A DNA stretch of 64,000 bases from Lentzea aerocolonigenes (GTDB lineage: Bacteria; Actinomycetota; Actinomycetes; Mycobacteriales; Pseudonocardiaceae): positions 307,568 through 371,567 of the forward strand of contig NZ_BBOJ01000009.1 of NCBI RefSeq assembly GCF_000974445.1, written 5' to 3'. Below the pieces are notes generated by a model that was given only the letters and a program-made list of their open reading frames with translations, had not been told where the DNA came from and did not search any database. Each line of letters begins with the position of its first letter. The stretch's first letter is position 1. Shown piece after piece: positions 32,797-41,368 of the stretch. Made by a program: the position numbers and the translations under genes.

Positions 32797-34301
32797 CTGG
32801 TCGTCTCCTTTGCCGTGTTGTCCTTCAGAGCAAGGAAAACCAGGAAGCCGGCGACGAAGCCGACCACCCAGTTGTAGTCGTAGAGCGGCTTCAGGAACGG
32901 GATCAGGCCGTCCGCGGGGAACGGTCCGCCGTAGGCACCACCGACCGCGAGCACGGAGCCCACTAGGGTCGCCAGGACGGCACGCCAGTTCCAGCCGCCG
33001 TTGAACCAGTACGCGCCCCGCCCGTCCAGGTAGAGGTCGCCGAGGTGCAGCTGGGTCTTCTTGATCACCCAGTACCCGGCCACGAACACACCCGCCACCG
33101 AAGCGAGCAGACCGCCGTAGAACCCGAGCCACGCGAAGATGTAGATGCTCGGGTCGGAGATCAGCCGCCACGGCTGGATCAGGACGCCGACGACGCCCGT
33201 GATCAGACCGCCGATCGCGAACGTGATGCGCTTCGGGAACGCGTTCGAGAAGTCGTAGGACGGGCTGACGACGTTCGCCGCGAGGTTCGCCGAGATCGTG
33301 GCCAGCACCAGCGACATCAGCGCGATGAGCACCAGGATCGTGCTGTCGAAGCGGGACGCGAGGTCCGCCGGGTCCCAGATCGCCTCGCCGTACAGGGCCT
33401 GCGCGCCGGACGTGGTCAGGATCGCCACGATCGCGATGAACGACATCGTGGTCGGCAGACCGAGGATCTGCCCGGTGACCTGCTTGCGCTGCGACCCGCC
33501 GAACCGCGTGAAGTCCGGCATGTTCAACGAGAGCGTGGACCAGAACGCGATCATGCCCATCAGCGACGGGAAGAAGACCTTCCAGAAGTCGGGACCCCAG
33601 CCGAGCTTGCTGCCGGTGTGCAGGATCGGCCCGAAGCCGCCCGCCTTCACCAGCACGTAGCCCAGCAGGATCAGGAACCCGACGCTGACCAGCGGCGCCG
33701 TCCAGTTCTCGAATCGCCTGATCGCGTCCATGCCGCGCCAGATGACCAGCATCTGCACGACCCAGAAACCGAAGAAGCACAACCACAACGTCCAGGGCTG
33801 ACCGCCCACGACGGAGGCCTTGGTCCACCCTTCCCCGGCCAGCCGGCCGATGATCACGTGCAGCGCCTTGCCGCCCACCCACGTCTGGATGCCGAACCAG
33901 GCACACGCGATGAACGCGCGGAGCAGCGCGACGAGGTTGGCCCCGCGGATCCCGTAGAACGCGCGGGCGAACACCGGGAACGGGATGCCGTACTTCGTGC
34001 CGGCGTGGCTGTTGAGCAGCATGGGGATCAGCACGATCAGGTTGCCCAGGGTGATCGTGAGGAACGCCTGCACCCAGTCCATGCCCAGCGCGATCAGCGA
34101 CGCCGCGAGCGTGTAGCTGGGGATGTTGTGCGCCATGCCCATCCACAGCGCGAAGAAGTTGTACGTCGTCCAGGTCCGCTGCTCGATCGGCACCGGCGCG
34201 AGCTCGGGGTTGTAGAAACGGCTGTCCTTGATGGGACCCACGTCGCTCAGTTCGACGCGGCCGTCCGGTGTGACCTGGGGCGGGGAGGACTCAACTGCCA
34301 T
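32793..34301 (-). CDS. NCS1-family nucleobase/hydantoin transporter
   Basis: 502 residues, ATG 34301. Twelve transmembrane helices and NCS1 hallmarks: WTTYNFFALWMGMAHNIPSY, GIPFPVFARAFYGIRGANL, RAFIACAWFGIQTWVGG, FGFWVVQMLVIWRGMDAIR and TISANLAANVVSPSYDFSNA. Cation symport of hydantoins, allantoin or pyrimidines is expected. First gene of a four-gene operon (GTGA couplings) ending with the LLM enzyme, so it supplies the substrate. A 160-bp divergent region separates it from a hydrolase gene. Confidence 0.93.
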   Translation of the reverse strand: MAVESSPPQVTPDGRVELSDVGPIKDSRFYNPELAPVPIEQRTWTTYNFFALWMGMAHNIPSYTLAASLIALGMDWVQAFLTITLGNLIVLIPMLLNSHAGTKYGIPFPVFARAFYGIRGANLVALLRAFIACAWFGIQTWVGGKALHVIIGRLAGEGWTKASVVGGQPWTLWLCFFGFWVVQMLVIWRGMDAIRRFENWTAPLVSVGFLILLGYVLVKAGGFGPILHTGSKLGWGPDFWKVFFPSLMGMIAFWSTLSLNMPDFTRFGGSQRKQVTGQILGLPTTMSFIAIVAILTTSGAQALYGEAIWDPADLASRFDSTILVLIALMSLVLATISANLAANVVSPSYDFSNAFPKRITFAIGGLITGVVGVLIQPWRLISDPSIYIFAWLGFYGGLLASVAGVFVAGYWVIKKTQLHLGDLYLDGRGAYWFNGGWNWRAVLATLVGSVLAVGGAYGGPFPADGLIPFLKPLYDYNWVVGFVAGFLVFLALKDNTAKETTR

Positions 34302-34461
34302 CGTTCAACCCCCTGTTACGCTGCTGAAACACGGCGAACGCGGTCGGTTCCATCGGAGAATCCTGGGTCCGGTGCCGCAGGTGTGGCAGTGTCAAAGTGT
34401 CCACGCTTGTCTTGATCCGCGCACATTCTGCGCACGTTCTGTTTCACTGAGCGGCGTGGCG

Positions 34462-35157
34462 ATGTCGCGGCGAGCGGTCTTGATCGGTGGCGTGGGCCTG
34501 GTGGGCGCGGCGGGCACGTACGGCGCGCTGACCCCGCGCGGCCGCCGGCTCCTCGGCTGGACGGGCCCCGACGGAGTGGTGCCGAACGTGCCGCCCGTGC
34601 CCGTTCAGGCGACGCCGTGGGGCGCGTGGATGGGCACGGCCGGCCCGACCGTGCTCGTGCTGCACGGCCGCGGCGGCAGCGCGTCGTGGTGGGAGTCGCT
34701 CGGCCTGCCGCAGTTCCTGAACGGCCGCGGGTTCCGGTGTGCGGTGGTCAACGGCGGTGAGGACTACTGGGTCGGGCTGACCCCGCCGGTGCCGTTCGAC
34801 GCGGCGCTGGGTGTGTCGATGGGCGGGTTCGGCGTGCTGGACATTGCCTCGCGGCGCCCGCTGAAGGCGGTGGCGGCGGTGAGCCCGGCGCTGTTCCCGA
34901 CGTGGGAGGACGCAGAGCGGATCAACGGGTTCGCCTCGCGCGAGGTGTGGGAGCAGCACGAGCCGTTGCGGCACACGGCGGCCATCACGTCACCGGTCGG
35001 CGTGTGGTGCGGGCAGGAGGACCCGTTCCACGACCCGGCGCGGGACCTGGCGCGGGCGGTGGGCGCCGAGGGGGCGTTCGAGCACGGCGAACACGACGGC
35101 GGCTACTGGCGCCGCGTGTTGCCTGAGGCGCTGGGGTTCATCGAGCGCCGGCTTTGA
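34462..35157 (+). CDS. Exported alpha/beta hydrolase
   Basis: 231 residues from ATG 34462 (a GTG lies 6 bp upstream). The N-terminus MSRRAVLIGGVGLVGAAGTY resembles a twin-arginine export signal. The alpha/beta hydrolase triad is in place: oxyanion region LVLHGRGGSASWW, nucleophile GVSMGGFG (about residue 118), Asp in GQEDPFHD and His in EHGEHDGGYW. It probably acts outside the membrane as an esterase. Divergent from the NCS1 transporter. Substrate unknown. Confidence 0.82.
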   Translation: MSRRAVLIGGVGLVGAAGTYGALTPRGRRLLGWTGPDGVVPNVPPVPVQATPWGAWMGTAGPTVLVLHGRGGSASWWESLGLPQFLNGRGFRCAVVNGGEDYWVGLTPPVPFDAALGVSMGGFGVLDIASRRPLKAVAAVSPALFPTWEDAERINGFASREVWEQHEPLRHTAAITSPVGVWCGQEDPFHDPARDLARAVGAEGAFEHGEHDGGYWRRVLPEALGFIERRL

Positions 35158-35160
35158 GGT

Positions 35161-35838
35161 TCAGGCCAGTTCGCGGTCGAACACGTCCCGATGCAGGTGC
35201 ACGAACGCGTGCTCCCGCCTGCTCCACTCGATCCGATCGGCGGGAGCAGCGCGCGACGTCCAGAACCGCACGTTGCGGGACTGCCGCTCGAGCACGCAGT
35301 CGACGAGGGCGTGCCGTTCGGAGACGTCGAGGCCGTACGCGTCGGCGATGAGCCGCACCTGCCTCGCCTGGTGGTCGAGCGGCATCGCCTGCCTGGACGA
35401 GATCGACCAGGTCCAGGCCAGGTACCCGACGTCCTCCAGGTGGCTTCCCGGTGCGGCTTCGTCGAAGTCGATGAACGCGACGGGCACGTCGTGCTGGAAG
35501 ACCGCGTTGTTCGGCCCGGGATCGTGGTGGCACACCACGTCGAACCGCCCGGCCAGGTCGCTGCCCCGCGTGGCGTCGTGCATCTCCCGCAACAGCAGGG
35601 CCGCTGCCCCCACCTGCGCGTCCGACCAAGGCCGGAACCGGGGCGGAACGTGTCCCGGGACGAAGGAGAGCACGTCCGTCTCGCCGGTGCGCCGGAGAAA
35701 CCGGGGAGCTCCGCGAAAGCCCCTGCTCTCCAGCAGGGTCAGCACGGACGCGGCGAAATCGGACCGGGGCCTGTGCACCTCGTTGCCCGACCGGAAGACA
35801 CCGGAGGCCAGGCGGCCGCCGGTGAGCCGTTCGATCAC
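35161..35838 (-). CDS. Phosphotransferase (APH/choline kinase-like) family protein
   Basis: 225 residues from GTG 35838 (VIERLTGGRLASGVFRSG), GTGA-coupled to the RDD protein. Kinase motifs: ATP-site RLTGG..SGVFRSGNEVHRP, catalytic loop VCHHDPGPNNAVF (HxDxxxxN) and metal Asp in VAFIDFDEAAPGSHLED. The family includes aminoglycoside phosphotransferases, fructosamine and choline kinases. Shorter than classical APHs (about 260-300), so a true resistance role is unlikely. Acceptor unknown. Confidence 0.85.
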   Translation of the reverse strand: MIERLTGGRLASGVFRSGNEVHRPRSDFAASVLTLLESRGFRGAPRFLRRTGETDVLSFVPGHVPPRFRPWSDAQVGAAALLLREMHDATRGSDLAGRFDVVCHHDPGPNNAVFQHDVPVAFIDFDEAAPGSHLEDVGYLAWTWSISSRQAMPLDHQARQVRLIADAYGLDVSERHALVDCVLERQSRNVRFWTSRAAPADRIEWSRREHAFVHLHRDVFDRELA

Positions 35839-36344
35839 CGGCGGGCTTTCGCCATCGGGACGCGGATCACGGCCGTGCCGGCCTTCCGGTCGTGCCACGT
35901 CCGCGTCCCGCGCAGGTCGAGCGCCTCCACCAGCGTCAGCACGAGCAGCACCAGCCCGCTCACCAGCAGCAGCGAGCCGAGCCACCCCGCAGAGGCGACC
36001 TCCAGGTGCTCGCCGATGACGACCCACGGCTGCTGCCAGCCGAGGCCCGCCATCAGCGCGGGCTCCCGCCAGCCCAGACCGGTCAGCACGAGCACCACGC
36101 CCGCGCCGGGCAGCGCGGTCGTGACGAGCGTGCGGGCCAGCACCTGTCTGAGGCTGAGGCCGGACGCGGGGCCCACGACCCTCAGGCCCACGAGGGCCTT
36201 GCCGAAGGTGTTCACGCGCAGCAGCAGTGCGTCGTACACGGCCGCACAGAGCACCACCAGCACGGGTTCGTGAACCAACGGCCACGCCACGACCAGCACC
36301 AGGAGCCAGTCGAGCAGACGGGCGATCAGCCGACGAACGAGCAT
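35835..36344 (-). CDS. RDD-family membrane protein
   Basis: 169 residues. The RDD signature is split as usual: MLVRRLIARLLDWLLVLVVA at the start and RGTRTWHDRKAGTAVIRVP at the end, with LLLRVNTFGKALVGLRVVG between. Three to four transmembrane helices. RDD proteins have been linked to Na+/Li+ antiport in some bacteria, but this is not general. Upstream partner of the phosphotransferase in a two-gene operon. Confidence 0.88.
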   Translation of the reverse strand: MLVRRLIARLLDWLLVLVVAWPLVHEPVLVVLCAAVYDALLLRVNTFGKALVGLRVVGPASGLSLRQVLARTLVTTALPGAGVVLVLTGLGWREPALMAGLGWQQPWVVIGEHLEVASAGWLGSLLLVSGLVLLVLTLVEALDLRGTRTWHDRKAGTAVIRVPMAKARR

Positions 36345-36395
36345 GATTCACGCTATGGCGCGAAAGTCCGTCATAAGTGGTCAGTTCATGGCCAG

Positions 36396-37004
36396 TTACC
36401 GCACGAACTCCGCGACCCACCTGCCGTTGTCGCGCCTGACGGAACGCGAGGTCAGGCCGTCCGCCGCGAACGCCTCGATCTCGGACGGCGTGAGCGGCCA
36501 GGGCGGACCGTCGGGCACCGGGCCCTCGTCGCGGGCCACGGCGAGCACGAGCAGCTCCGACCCGGTCAGCCACGCGACGCGCTCGGTGGCCTGGGCGTGC
36601 AGGTCGACGGGCAGTGCCTGGACCGTCATGTTCTCGACGACCAGGTCGAACGCGTGGTGCCACTCCGCGGGCGGGTTGAGGAGATCGGCGACCACGTACT
36701 TCACCTTCGAGTCCGGATAGCGCGCCTGGACGGTCGCGATCCCGGTGGGGGAGATGTCGAACGCGACCACGTCGAAGCCCAGCGACGCCAGGAACTCCGA
36801 GTCGCGGCCGTAGCCACAGCCCACGACCAGGGCGCTCCGACCGGTGCCGTCGACACCGTCGGCCCACTCGACGAGGTGTGGTTGCGGGTGGGGCTGGTCC
36901 CAGGGGACGGAGGCCGTGCCGGCTTCGGCCTCCGCGTAGAGATCTTCGAACCAACCGGCCGGGTTGCTCGCCTGCAGGCGGCGGGCGTCGTCATCAGCGG
37001 ACAT
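36396..37004 (-). CDS. Class I SAM-dependent methyltransferase
   Basis: 202 residues. The SAM-binding motif I is SALVVGCGYGRDSEFLASLG (about residue 58), acidic motif II in VVAFDISPTGI, and motif III KVKYVVADLLNPP. Similar in plan to thiopurine S-methyltransferase-like proteins (N-terminal WFEDLYAEAEAGTASVPWDQ). Substrate unknown. Monocistronic between the RDD protein gene and a MerR gene. Confidence 0.87.
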   Translation of the reverse strand: MSADDDARRLQASNPAGWFEDLYAEAEAGTASVPWDQPHPQPHLVEWADGVDGTGRSALVVGCGYGRDSEFLASLGFDVVAFDISPTGIATVQARYPDSKVKYVVADLLNPPAEWHHAFDLVVENMTVQALPVDLHAQATERVAWLTGSELLVLAVARDEGPVPDGPPWPLTPSEIEAFAADGLTSRSVRRDNGRWVAEFVR

Positions 37005-37063
37005 GACGGTGTTCTACCGCGCCGGTCGCAGACCCACCCGGCGATTTTGCCGGTTCGGCAACG

Positions 37064-37771
37064 TCACTGCGCGGCGCGCGCCTGAGTCACGTAGTCGACC
37101 AGGCCGTCGTCGGCCGGCCACCCGATCTGCGCGCTGATCGACGCCTTGTTCTCGTCCCACGACCGCTGCGCAGCGGCCTGGATCGCCGCGTCGCCGCCCG
37201 TGAACCGGGCGCCCAGCGCGTCCCACTGCCGCGACAGCTCCACCACGCGCGGGTCGGTGGCGGGCGTGCCGTCGGCCATGTGCTGCCGCAGCTGCTTGAC
37301 CAGCTCGAGCCAGGAGGCCTTCAGCGCCTCCACGGCCTCGGGGCCGAGGGCGGCGGCGCGGGACCGCAGGTCGGTGAGCTGGTCGGCGGTGAAGTAGCTC
37401 TCGTGCACGGACATCATCTCCAAAGTGGACAGAAGGGATTCGGTGGTGTGCCCGTCGAGCAGGGCGGTGAGCCGCGACCGCAGTGCCTCCACCTGCTGAG
37501 CCTGCGCGGTCAACGCGGCGAGCTGGGCCTGGAAGATCGGCCGCAGCGAGTCCGAACGCGACAGTGCCGACCGGACCTCGTCCAGCGAAAGACCGAGCTG
37601 GCGCAGCGATCTCACCTGATAGAGGCGTCGGACGTCGTCCGGGGTGTACCGACGGTGACCGGATGTCGTTCGCTCGGACGCGACGACCAGTCCGATCTCG
37701 TCGTAGTGGTGCAGCGTGCGGACGGTCAGTCCGCTCGCTTTGGCCAGGTCACCGATGCTCCAACGGGTCAC
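37064..37771 (-). CDS. MerR-family regulator with TipAS-like antibiotic-binding domain
   Basis: 235 residues. The N-terminal MerR domain is complete (WSIGDLAKASGLTVRTLHHY, DEIGLV, SGHRRYTPDDVRRLYQV), followed by a dimerisation helix (AQAQQVEALRSRLTALLDGH) and a C-terminal TipAS/albicidin-type domain (ESYFTADQLTDLRSR, and the ending QIGWPADDGLVDYVTQARA). Such regulators bind thiopeptides or other hydrophobic drugs and activate their own promoter. No transporter neighbours it, so the regulon must lie elsewhere. Confidence 0.9.
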   Translation of the reverse strand: MTRWSIGDLAKASGLTVRTLHHYDEIGLVVASERTTSGHRRYTPDDVRRLYQVRSLRQLGLSLDEVRSALSRSDSLRPIFQAQLAALTAQAQQVEALRSRLTALLDGHTTESLLSTLEMMSVHESYFTADQLTDLRSRAAALGPEAVEALKASWLELVKQLRQHMADGTPATDPRVVELSRQWDALGARFTGGDAAIQAAAQRSWDENKASISAQIGWPADDGLVDYVTQARAAQ

Positions 37772-37898
37772 ACGACGACCGTAGGACCTCCCGTGGCGTG
37801 AGGTTCAAGCCCTGAACACCCGATCGAGCGGATAAATGACCGAACCGAATGCGCCGATGAAAACGAAGATCGGTCCCCAAACCAGATTGAGGAAAACT

Positions 37899-38354
37899 GT
37901 GTCTCGTTCCGGACTGTTCCGCGCCGCCGCCCTTCTCGCCGCCGGTGCGGCCCCGCTGCTGGCGGGCTCGGCCAACGCCGTGGAGGTGCCGCAGCTGAAC
38001 GGTGGCCTCCCCGAGGTCGGCGCGGACAAGGTGATCTCCGACGCCACCGAGCACGCGAACCCGCTCGAGTCGGCGGGTGCCGTGCACCTCGGCCAGGTCA
38101 AGGCGCCCGTCGTGAACGACCTGCCCGCCGCGCCGGCCCTGCCCGAGCTGCCGGGCGCCGCGCAGGAGCGCACCGTTCCGAACCCGGTCGCGCCCGAGCT
38201 CGGCACCCTCCCGGCCCTGCCGAACGCCGAGGCCCTGGCCGGCAACGCGCACGTCGGTGACCTGAAGGCCCCGAGCCTGTCCGACCTGCCGACCAACGGT
38301 GTCGTGCCGAACCCGAACGTGCTGTCGGGCACCTTCCCGACCATCAACGGCTGA
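37899..38354 (+). CDS. Small secreted Pro/Leu-rich protein
   Basis: 151 residues from GTG 37899, with TTGAGGA 5-6 bp upstream; an in-frame ATG at 37836 lacks one. Signal peptide SRSGLFRAAALLAAGAAPLL cut near GSANA-VEVP. The mature part repeats a pattern of NDLPAAPALPELPG, APELGTLPALPNAEALAG, GDLKAPSLSDLPTNG, without cysteines or charged clusters. It looks like a small cell-surface or spore-associated secreted protein. A 13-bp terminator hairpin follows 12 bp downstream. Confidence 0.7.
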   Translation: MSRSGLFRAAALLAAGAAPLLAGSANAVEVPQLNGGLPEVGADKVISDATEHANPLESAGAVHLGQVKAPVVNDLPAAPALPELPGAAQERTVPNPVAPELGTLPALPNAEALAGNAHVGDLKAPSLSDLPTNGVVPNPNVLSGTFPTING

Positions 38355-38366
38355 GTCGCACGCTGA

Positions 38367-38399
38367 AAATGGGCCCGTGCTGCCGTCACGGGCCCATTT
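38367..38399. terminator. Bidirectional terminator between the secreted protein and PucR genes
   Basis: AAATGGGCCCGTG (38367-38379) and CACGGGCCCATTT (38387-38399) are perfectly complementary around a 7-nt loop. The T and A ends give both strands a short U tract. It ends transcription of the two convergent genes; the last bases of the PucR gene overlap it. Confidence 0.8.
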
Positions 38400-39978
38400 C
38401 GTGCACCAGCAGCGCGACGTAGAGCGAGAGCACGGATTCCGGGTCCTCCAGCGACACGCCCAGGACCTGCTCGATCCGCGCCAGCTGCTGGTAGTAGGCG
38501 GTCCGGGAGAGGTGAGCAGCACCAGCCGCCGCCGACTTGTTGCCGCCGTTCTCGCACAGGCACCGCAGCAGCTCCACCAGCCGTGAGCCCTGCGCCGAGT
38601 CCCGCGCCAGCAACGGTCCGAGCTCGCGGTCCGCGAACGCCCGCACCCGCTCGTCCTCGCGCAGCAGGTGCAGCAGCCCGCGCAACCGCACGTCGTCGAG
38701 CCGGTGGTAGAGCTGCGTTCCCGGTGCCCGCAACGCCGCACCGGCCACGTGCGCGGCCTCGCCCAGCGACCGCCTGACGTCCGTCGTGGTCGTCACGGTC
38801 GTGCCCACGGCGATCACCACGGTCGACGCCGCCGTGCGGTGGATCTCGCGCGCGACTTTGCGCAGCACCCCTTCCACGCCAACGGTCATCGGCACTGAGA
38901 GCAACGCACGGACAGACGTGTCGTCCACGACGCCGACCAGCGCTGCGACCGTGACGCGTCGTCCGGCCAATGCGGTCGCTTCTGCCAGATCACGCAGTAC
39001 TTCTTGTGTCGCAAGCGTTTGCCCGTGTAGTACCGATATTGGCCGCACGGCCACACCGATCAGTTGCCGCCGTTCGAGCGGCACGCCCAGCGCCGCCGCC
39101 CGCGCACCGAGGTCGGGCGACTGCGGTGACTGGCCCAACAGCTGTGCTAGCAACGTCCGGTGCGTCTGCCGTTCGAGCGATTCGCGATCACGTGCCACAA
39201 GGCGGTGCACGGCCAATGCGGACGCCGCGCGCTCGGCGACCACCACGTGCCGGTGCGGCGGCGGCTCCGGCGAGACGAGCACGAGCCGTCCCCAGTCGGC
39301 GCCGCGCGCGCCGACGATCGTGATCAGCCACCCGGACTCGGTGTCGTAGGCGGTCCGTTCGGACACCGTGACGGCACGCGACCGCGCCGCCCAGTCGTCC
39401 AGCAGCGTCACGGGATCGTGCCCCGCCGCGTCGTAGGCGAGCACGTCGTGGCCCAGCGTCTCCAGCACCACCGGCAGCCCGGACGTGCGCGCCACCTCGC
39501 GCAGCACCTCGGCGGGCTCGGCACCGGCGACCGTCAGTGCCGTGAACGTCTCGTGCACCTGCTCCGCGGCCCGCAGCTCGGCCAGCTGGGCGTCCACGAT
39601 CAGCCCCACGACCGCCTCGGTGACGGCCACGTACTTCGTCTCCTCGGACAGCGTGACCAGCGGTAACCCGTGTCGTTCCGCCTCGGTCACCAGCGCGGCG
39701 GGCACGTCGTCGCGCCACCGCCGCCCCAGCTCGACGACCAGCCCGGCGCAGCCGACGGCGGCGAGCTCCTCGACGTACCGGGCGAGGCCCGACTCGGGCA
39801 GCATCACGCCGGTCGTGAGCACCAGCTCGCCGCCGCGCAGCAACGGCGCGATGTCTGCGATCTCCGCCACATGCACCCATCGGACGCGGCGGCTCAGGCC
39901 GGCTGATCCCGCGACCAAACGGGGCTTTCCCTGCCTGATCACGGGGAGAGCGACGACGTCGGCCACTGTCGGGTACAT
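38386..39978 (-). CDS. PucR-family transcriptional regulator
   Basis: 530 residues from ATG 39978 (MYPTVADVVALPVIRQGKPR). N-terminal PucR purine-catabolism domain (RRVRWVHVAEIADIAPLLRG), a central GGDEF-like region, and the C-terminal helix-turn-helix with GGNKSAAAGAAHLSRTAYYQ and QLARIEQVLGVSLEDPE. It diverges from the aminotransferase/dehydrogenase operon over 106 bp containing CACAAC...GTTGTG half-sites (39982-40022), a possible operator. It probably senses a nucleobase or beta-amino acid and controls both the transaminase operon and, by inference, the hydantoin operon at 29.6-34.3 kb. Confidence 0.9.
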   Translation of the reverse strand: MYPTVADVVALPVIRQGKPRLVAGSAGLSRRVRWVHVAEIADIAPLLRGGELVLTTGVMLPESGLARYVEELAAVGCAGLVVELGRRWRDDVPAALVTEAERHGLPLVTLSEETKYVAVTEAVVGLIVDAQLAELRAAEQVHETFTALTVAGAEPAEVLREVARTSGLPVVLETLGHDVLAYDAAGHDPVTLLDDWAARSRAVTVSERTAYDTESGWLITIVGARGADWGRLVLVSPEPPPHRHVVVAERAASALAVHRLVARDRESLERQTHRTLLAQLLGQSPQSPDLGARAAALGVPLERRQLIGVAVRPISVLHGQTLATQEVLRDLAEATALAGRRVTVAALVGVVDDTSVRALLSVPMTVGVEGVLRKVAREIHRTAASTVVIAVGTTVTTTTDVRRSLGEAAHVAGAALRAPGTQLYHRLDDVRLRGLLHLLREDERVRAFADRELGPLLARDSAQGSRLVELLRCLCENGGNKSAAAGAAHLSRTAYYQQLARIEQVLGVSLEDPESVLSLYVALLVHEMGP

Positions 39979-40084
39979 GGACACAACGTAATGCCAACCA
40001 GCCGATCCGGGTACAGGTTGTGCATGGCGGCGAACCTGGCGTCCCAGCAAACTCCAGTGCAGGAGCTGACGCCTGGAGGACGTG

Positions 40085-41368
40085 ATGGCCCACAAGGAGC
40101 TGCTGGCACGACACCGCGCGGTGATGCCGAAGTGGCTGGCCCTCTACTACGACGAGCCCATCGAGATCGCGAGCGCCAGCGGGCGCCGGGTCACCGACCG
40201 CGAGGGCACGACCTACCTGGACTTCTTCGCGGGCATCCTGACCAACGCCATCGGCTACGACGTCGCGGAGATCAGCGACGCGATCCGGGCGCAGCTCGAC
40301 ACCGGCGTCCTGCACAGCTCGACGCTCTACCTGATCCGCTCGCAGGTCGAGCTGGCCGAGAAGATCGCCGAGCTGAGCGGCATCCCGGACGCCAAGGTGT
40401 TCTTCACCAACTCCGGCACCGAGGCCAACGAGACCGCGCTGATGCTCGCCACCCAGGCGCGCCGCAGCGAACAGGTGCTGGCCCTGCGCAACAGCTACCA
40501 CGGCCGTGCGTTCGCCACGATCGCCATCACGGGCAACCGCGGCTGGTCGGCGTCCGCGCTGTCGCCGATCAAGGTCAGCTGGGTGCACGGCGGCTACCGC
40601 TACCGTTCGCCCTTCAGGTCGCTGTCCGACGCCGACTACATCAAGGCCTGCGTCGACGACCTGCGCGAGATCATCGAGACCACCACGTCCGGCGACGTCG
40701 CGTGCATGATCGCCGAGCCGATCCAGGGCGTCGGCGGCTTCACCTCGCCCCCCGACGGCCTGTTCCGCGCGTTCAAAGACGTCCTGGACGAGTACGGGAT
40801 CCTGTTCATCTCCGACGAGGTGCAGACCGGCTGGGGCCGCACCGGGGAGCACTTCTGGGGCATCCAGGCGCACGACGTGGTGCCGGACGCGATGACGTTC
40901 GCGAAGGGTCTCGGCAACGGCCTCGCGATCGGCGGCGTGGTCGCGCGCGGCGACCTGATGGACTCGATCACCGCCAACTCGATCTCCACGTTCGGCGGCA
41001 ACCCGATCTCCACGGCCGGCGCGCTCGCGACGGTGAACTACCTGCTGGAACACGACCTGCAGGCCAACGCGGCCAAGCTCGGCTCGCGGCTGCTCGGCGG
41101 CCTGCGCTCGCTGGCCGAGAAGTACCCGGTGATCGGCGACGTGCGCGGCAAGGGCCTGATGGTCGGCGTCGAGTTCGTGGGACCGGAGGGCGAGCCGAAC
41201 CCCGGCGCGGCCGGTGTGGTGCTGAGCGAGGCGAAGGCGCGCGGGCTGCTGGTCGGCAAGGGCGGCCTGTACGGCAACGTGATCCGGCTGGCGCCGCCGA
41301 TGACGCTGACCGAGGACGAGCTGGAAGAGGCGTTGGGAATCTTGGCGCAGGCGGTGGAGAAGGCGTGA
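40085..41368 (+). CDS. Class III aminotransferase (beta-alanine/4-aminobutyrate type)
   Basis: 427 residues from ATG 40085; GGAGG sits 5 bp upstream, while the adjacent GTG 40082 would be too close. PLP fold-type I: FFTNSGTEANETALMLATQA, SYHGRAFATIAITGN, DEVQTGWGRTGEHFWG, and the PLP Lys in MTFAKGLGNGLAIGG. It would transaminate beta-alanine or 3-aminoisobutyrate to malonate or methylmalonate semialdehyde. The overlap with the semialdehyde dehydrogenase gene and the pyrimidine operon nearby support this. Confidence 0.9.
   Translation: MAHKELLARHRAVMPKWLALYYDEPIEIASASGRRVTDREGTTYLDFFAGILTNAIGYDVAEISDAIRAQLDTGVLHSSTLYLIRSQVELAEKIAELSGIPDAKVFFTNSGTEANETALMLATQARRSEQVLALRNSYHGRAFATIAITGNRGWSASALSPIKVSWVHGGYRYRSPFRSLSDADYIKACVDDLREIIETTTSGDVACMIAEPIQGVGGFTSPPDGLFRAFKDVLDEYGILFISDEVQTGWGRTGEHFWGIQAHDVVPDAMTFAKGLGNGLAIGGVVARGDLMDSITANSISTFGGNPISTAGALATVNYLLEHDLQANAAKLGSRLLGGLRSLAEKYPVIGDVRGKGLMVGVEFVGPEGEPNPGAAGVVLSEAKARGLLVGKGGLYGNVIRLAPPMTLTEDELEEALGILAQAVEKA

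Noticed and set aside
31954..34146. A single 730-codon frame joining the transporter region and the ureidopropionase
   Set aside because: Upstream of GTG 32796 the frame is a shadow of the NCS1 transporter; the true gene starts after an AAGGAG site.
35161..36954. Apparent long fusion of the phosphotransferase with upstream sequence
   Set aside because: The upstream extension is antisense-like Arg-rich shadow over the RDD and methyltransferase genes; GTG 35838 coupled by GTGA is the start.
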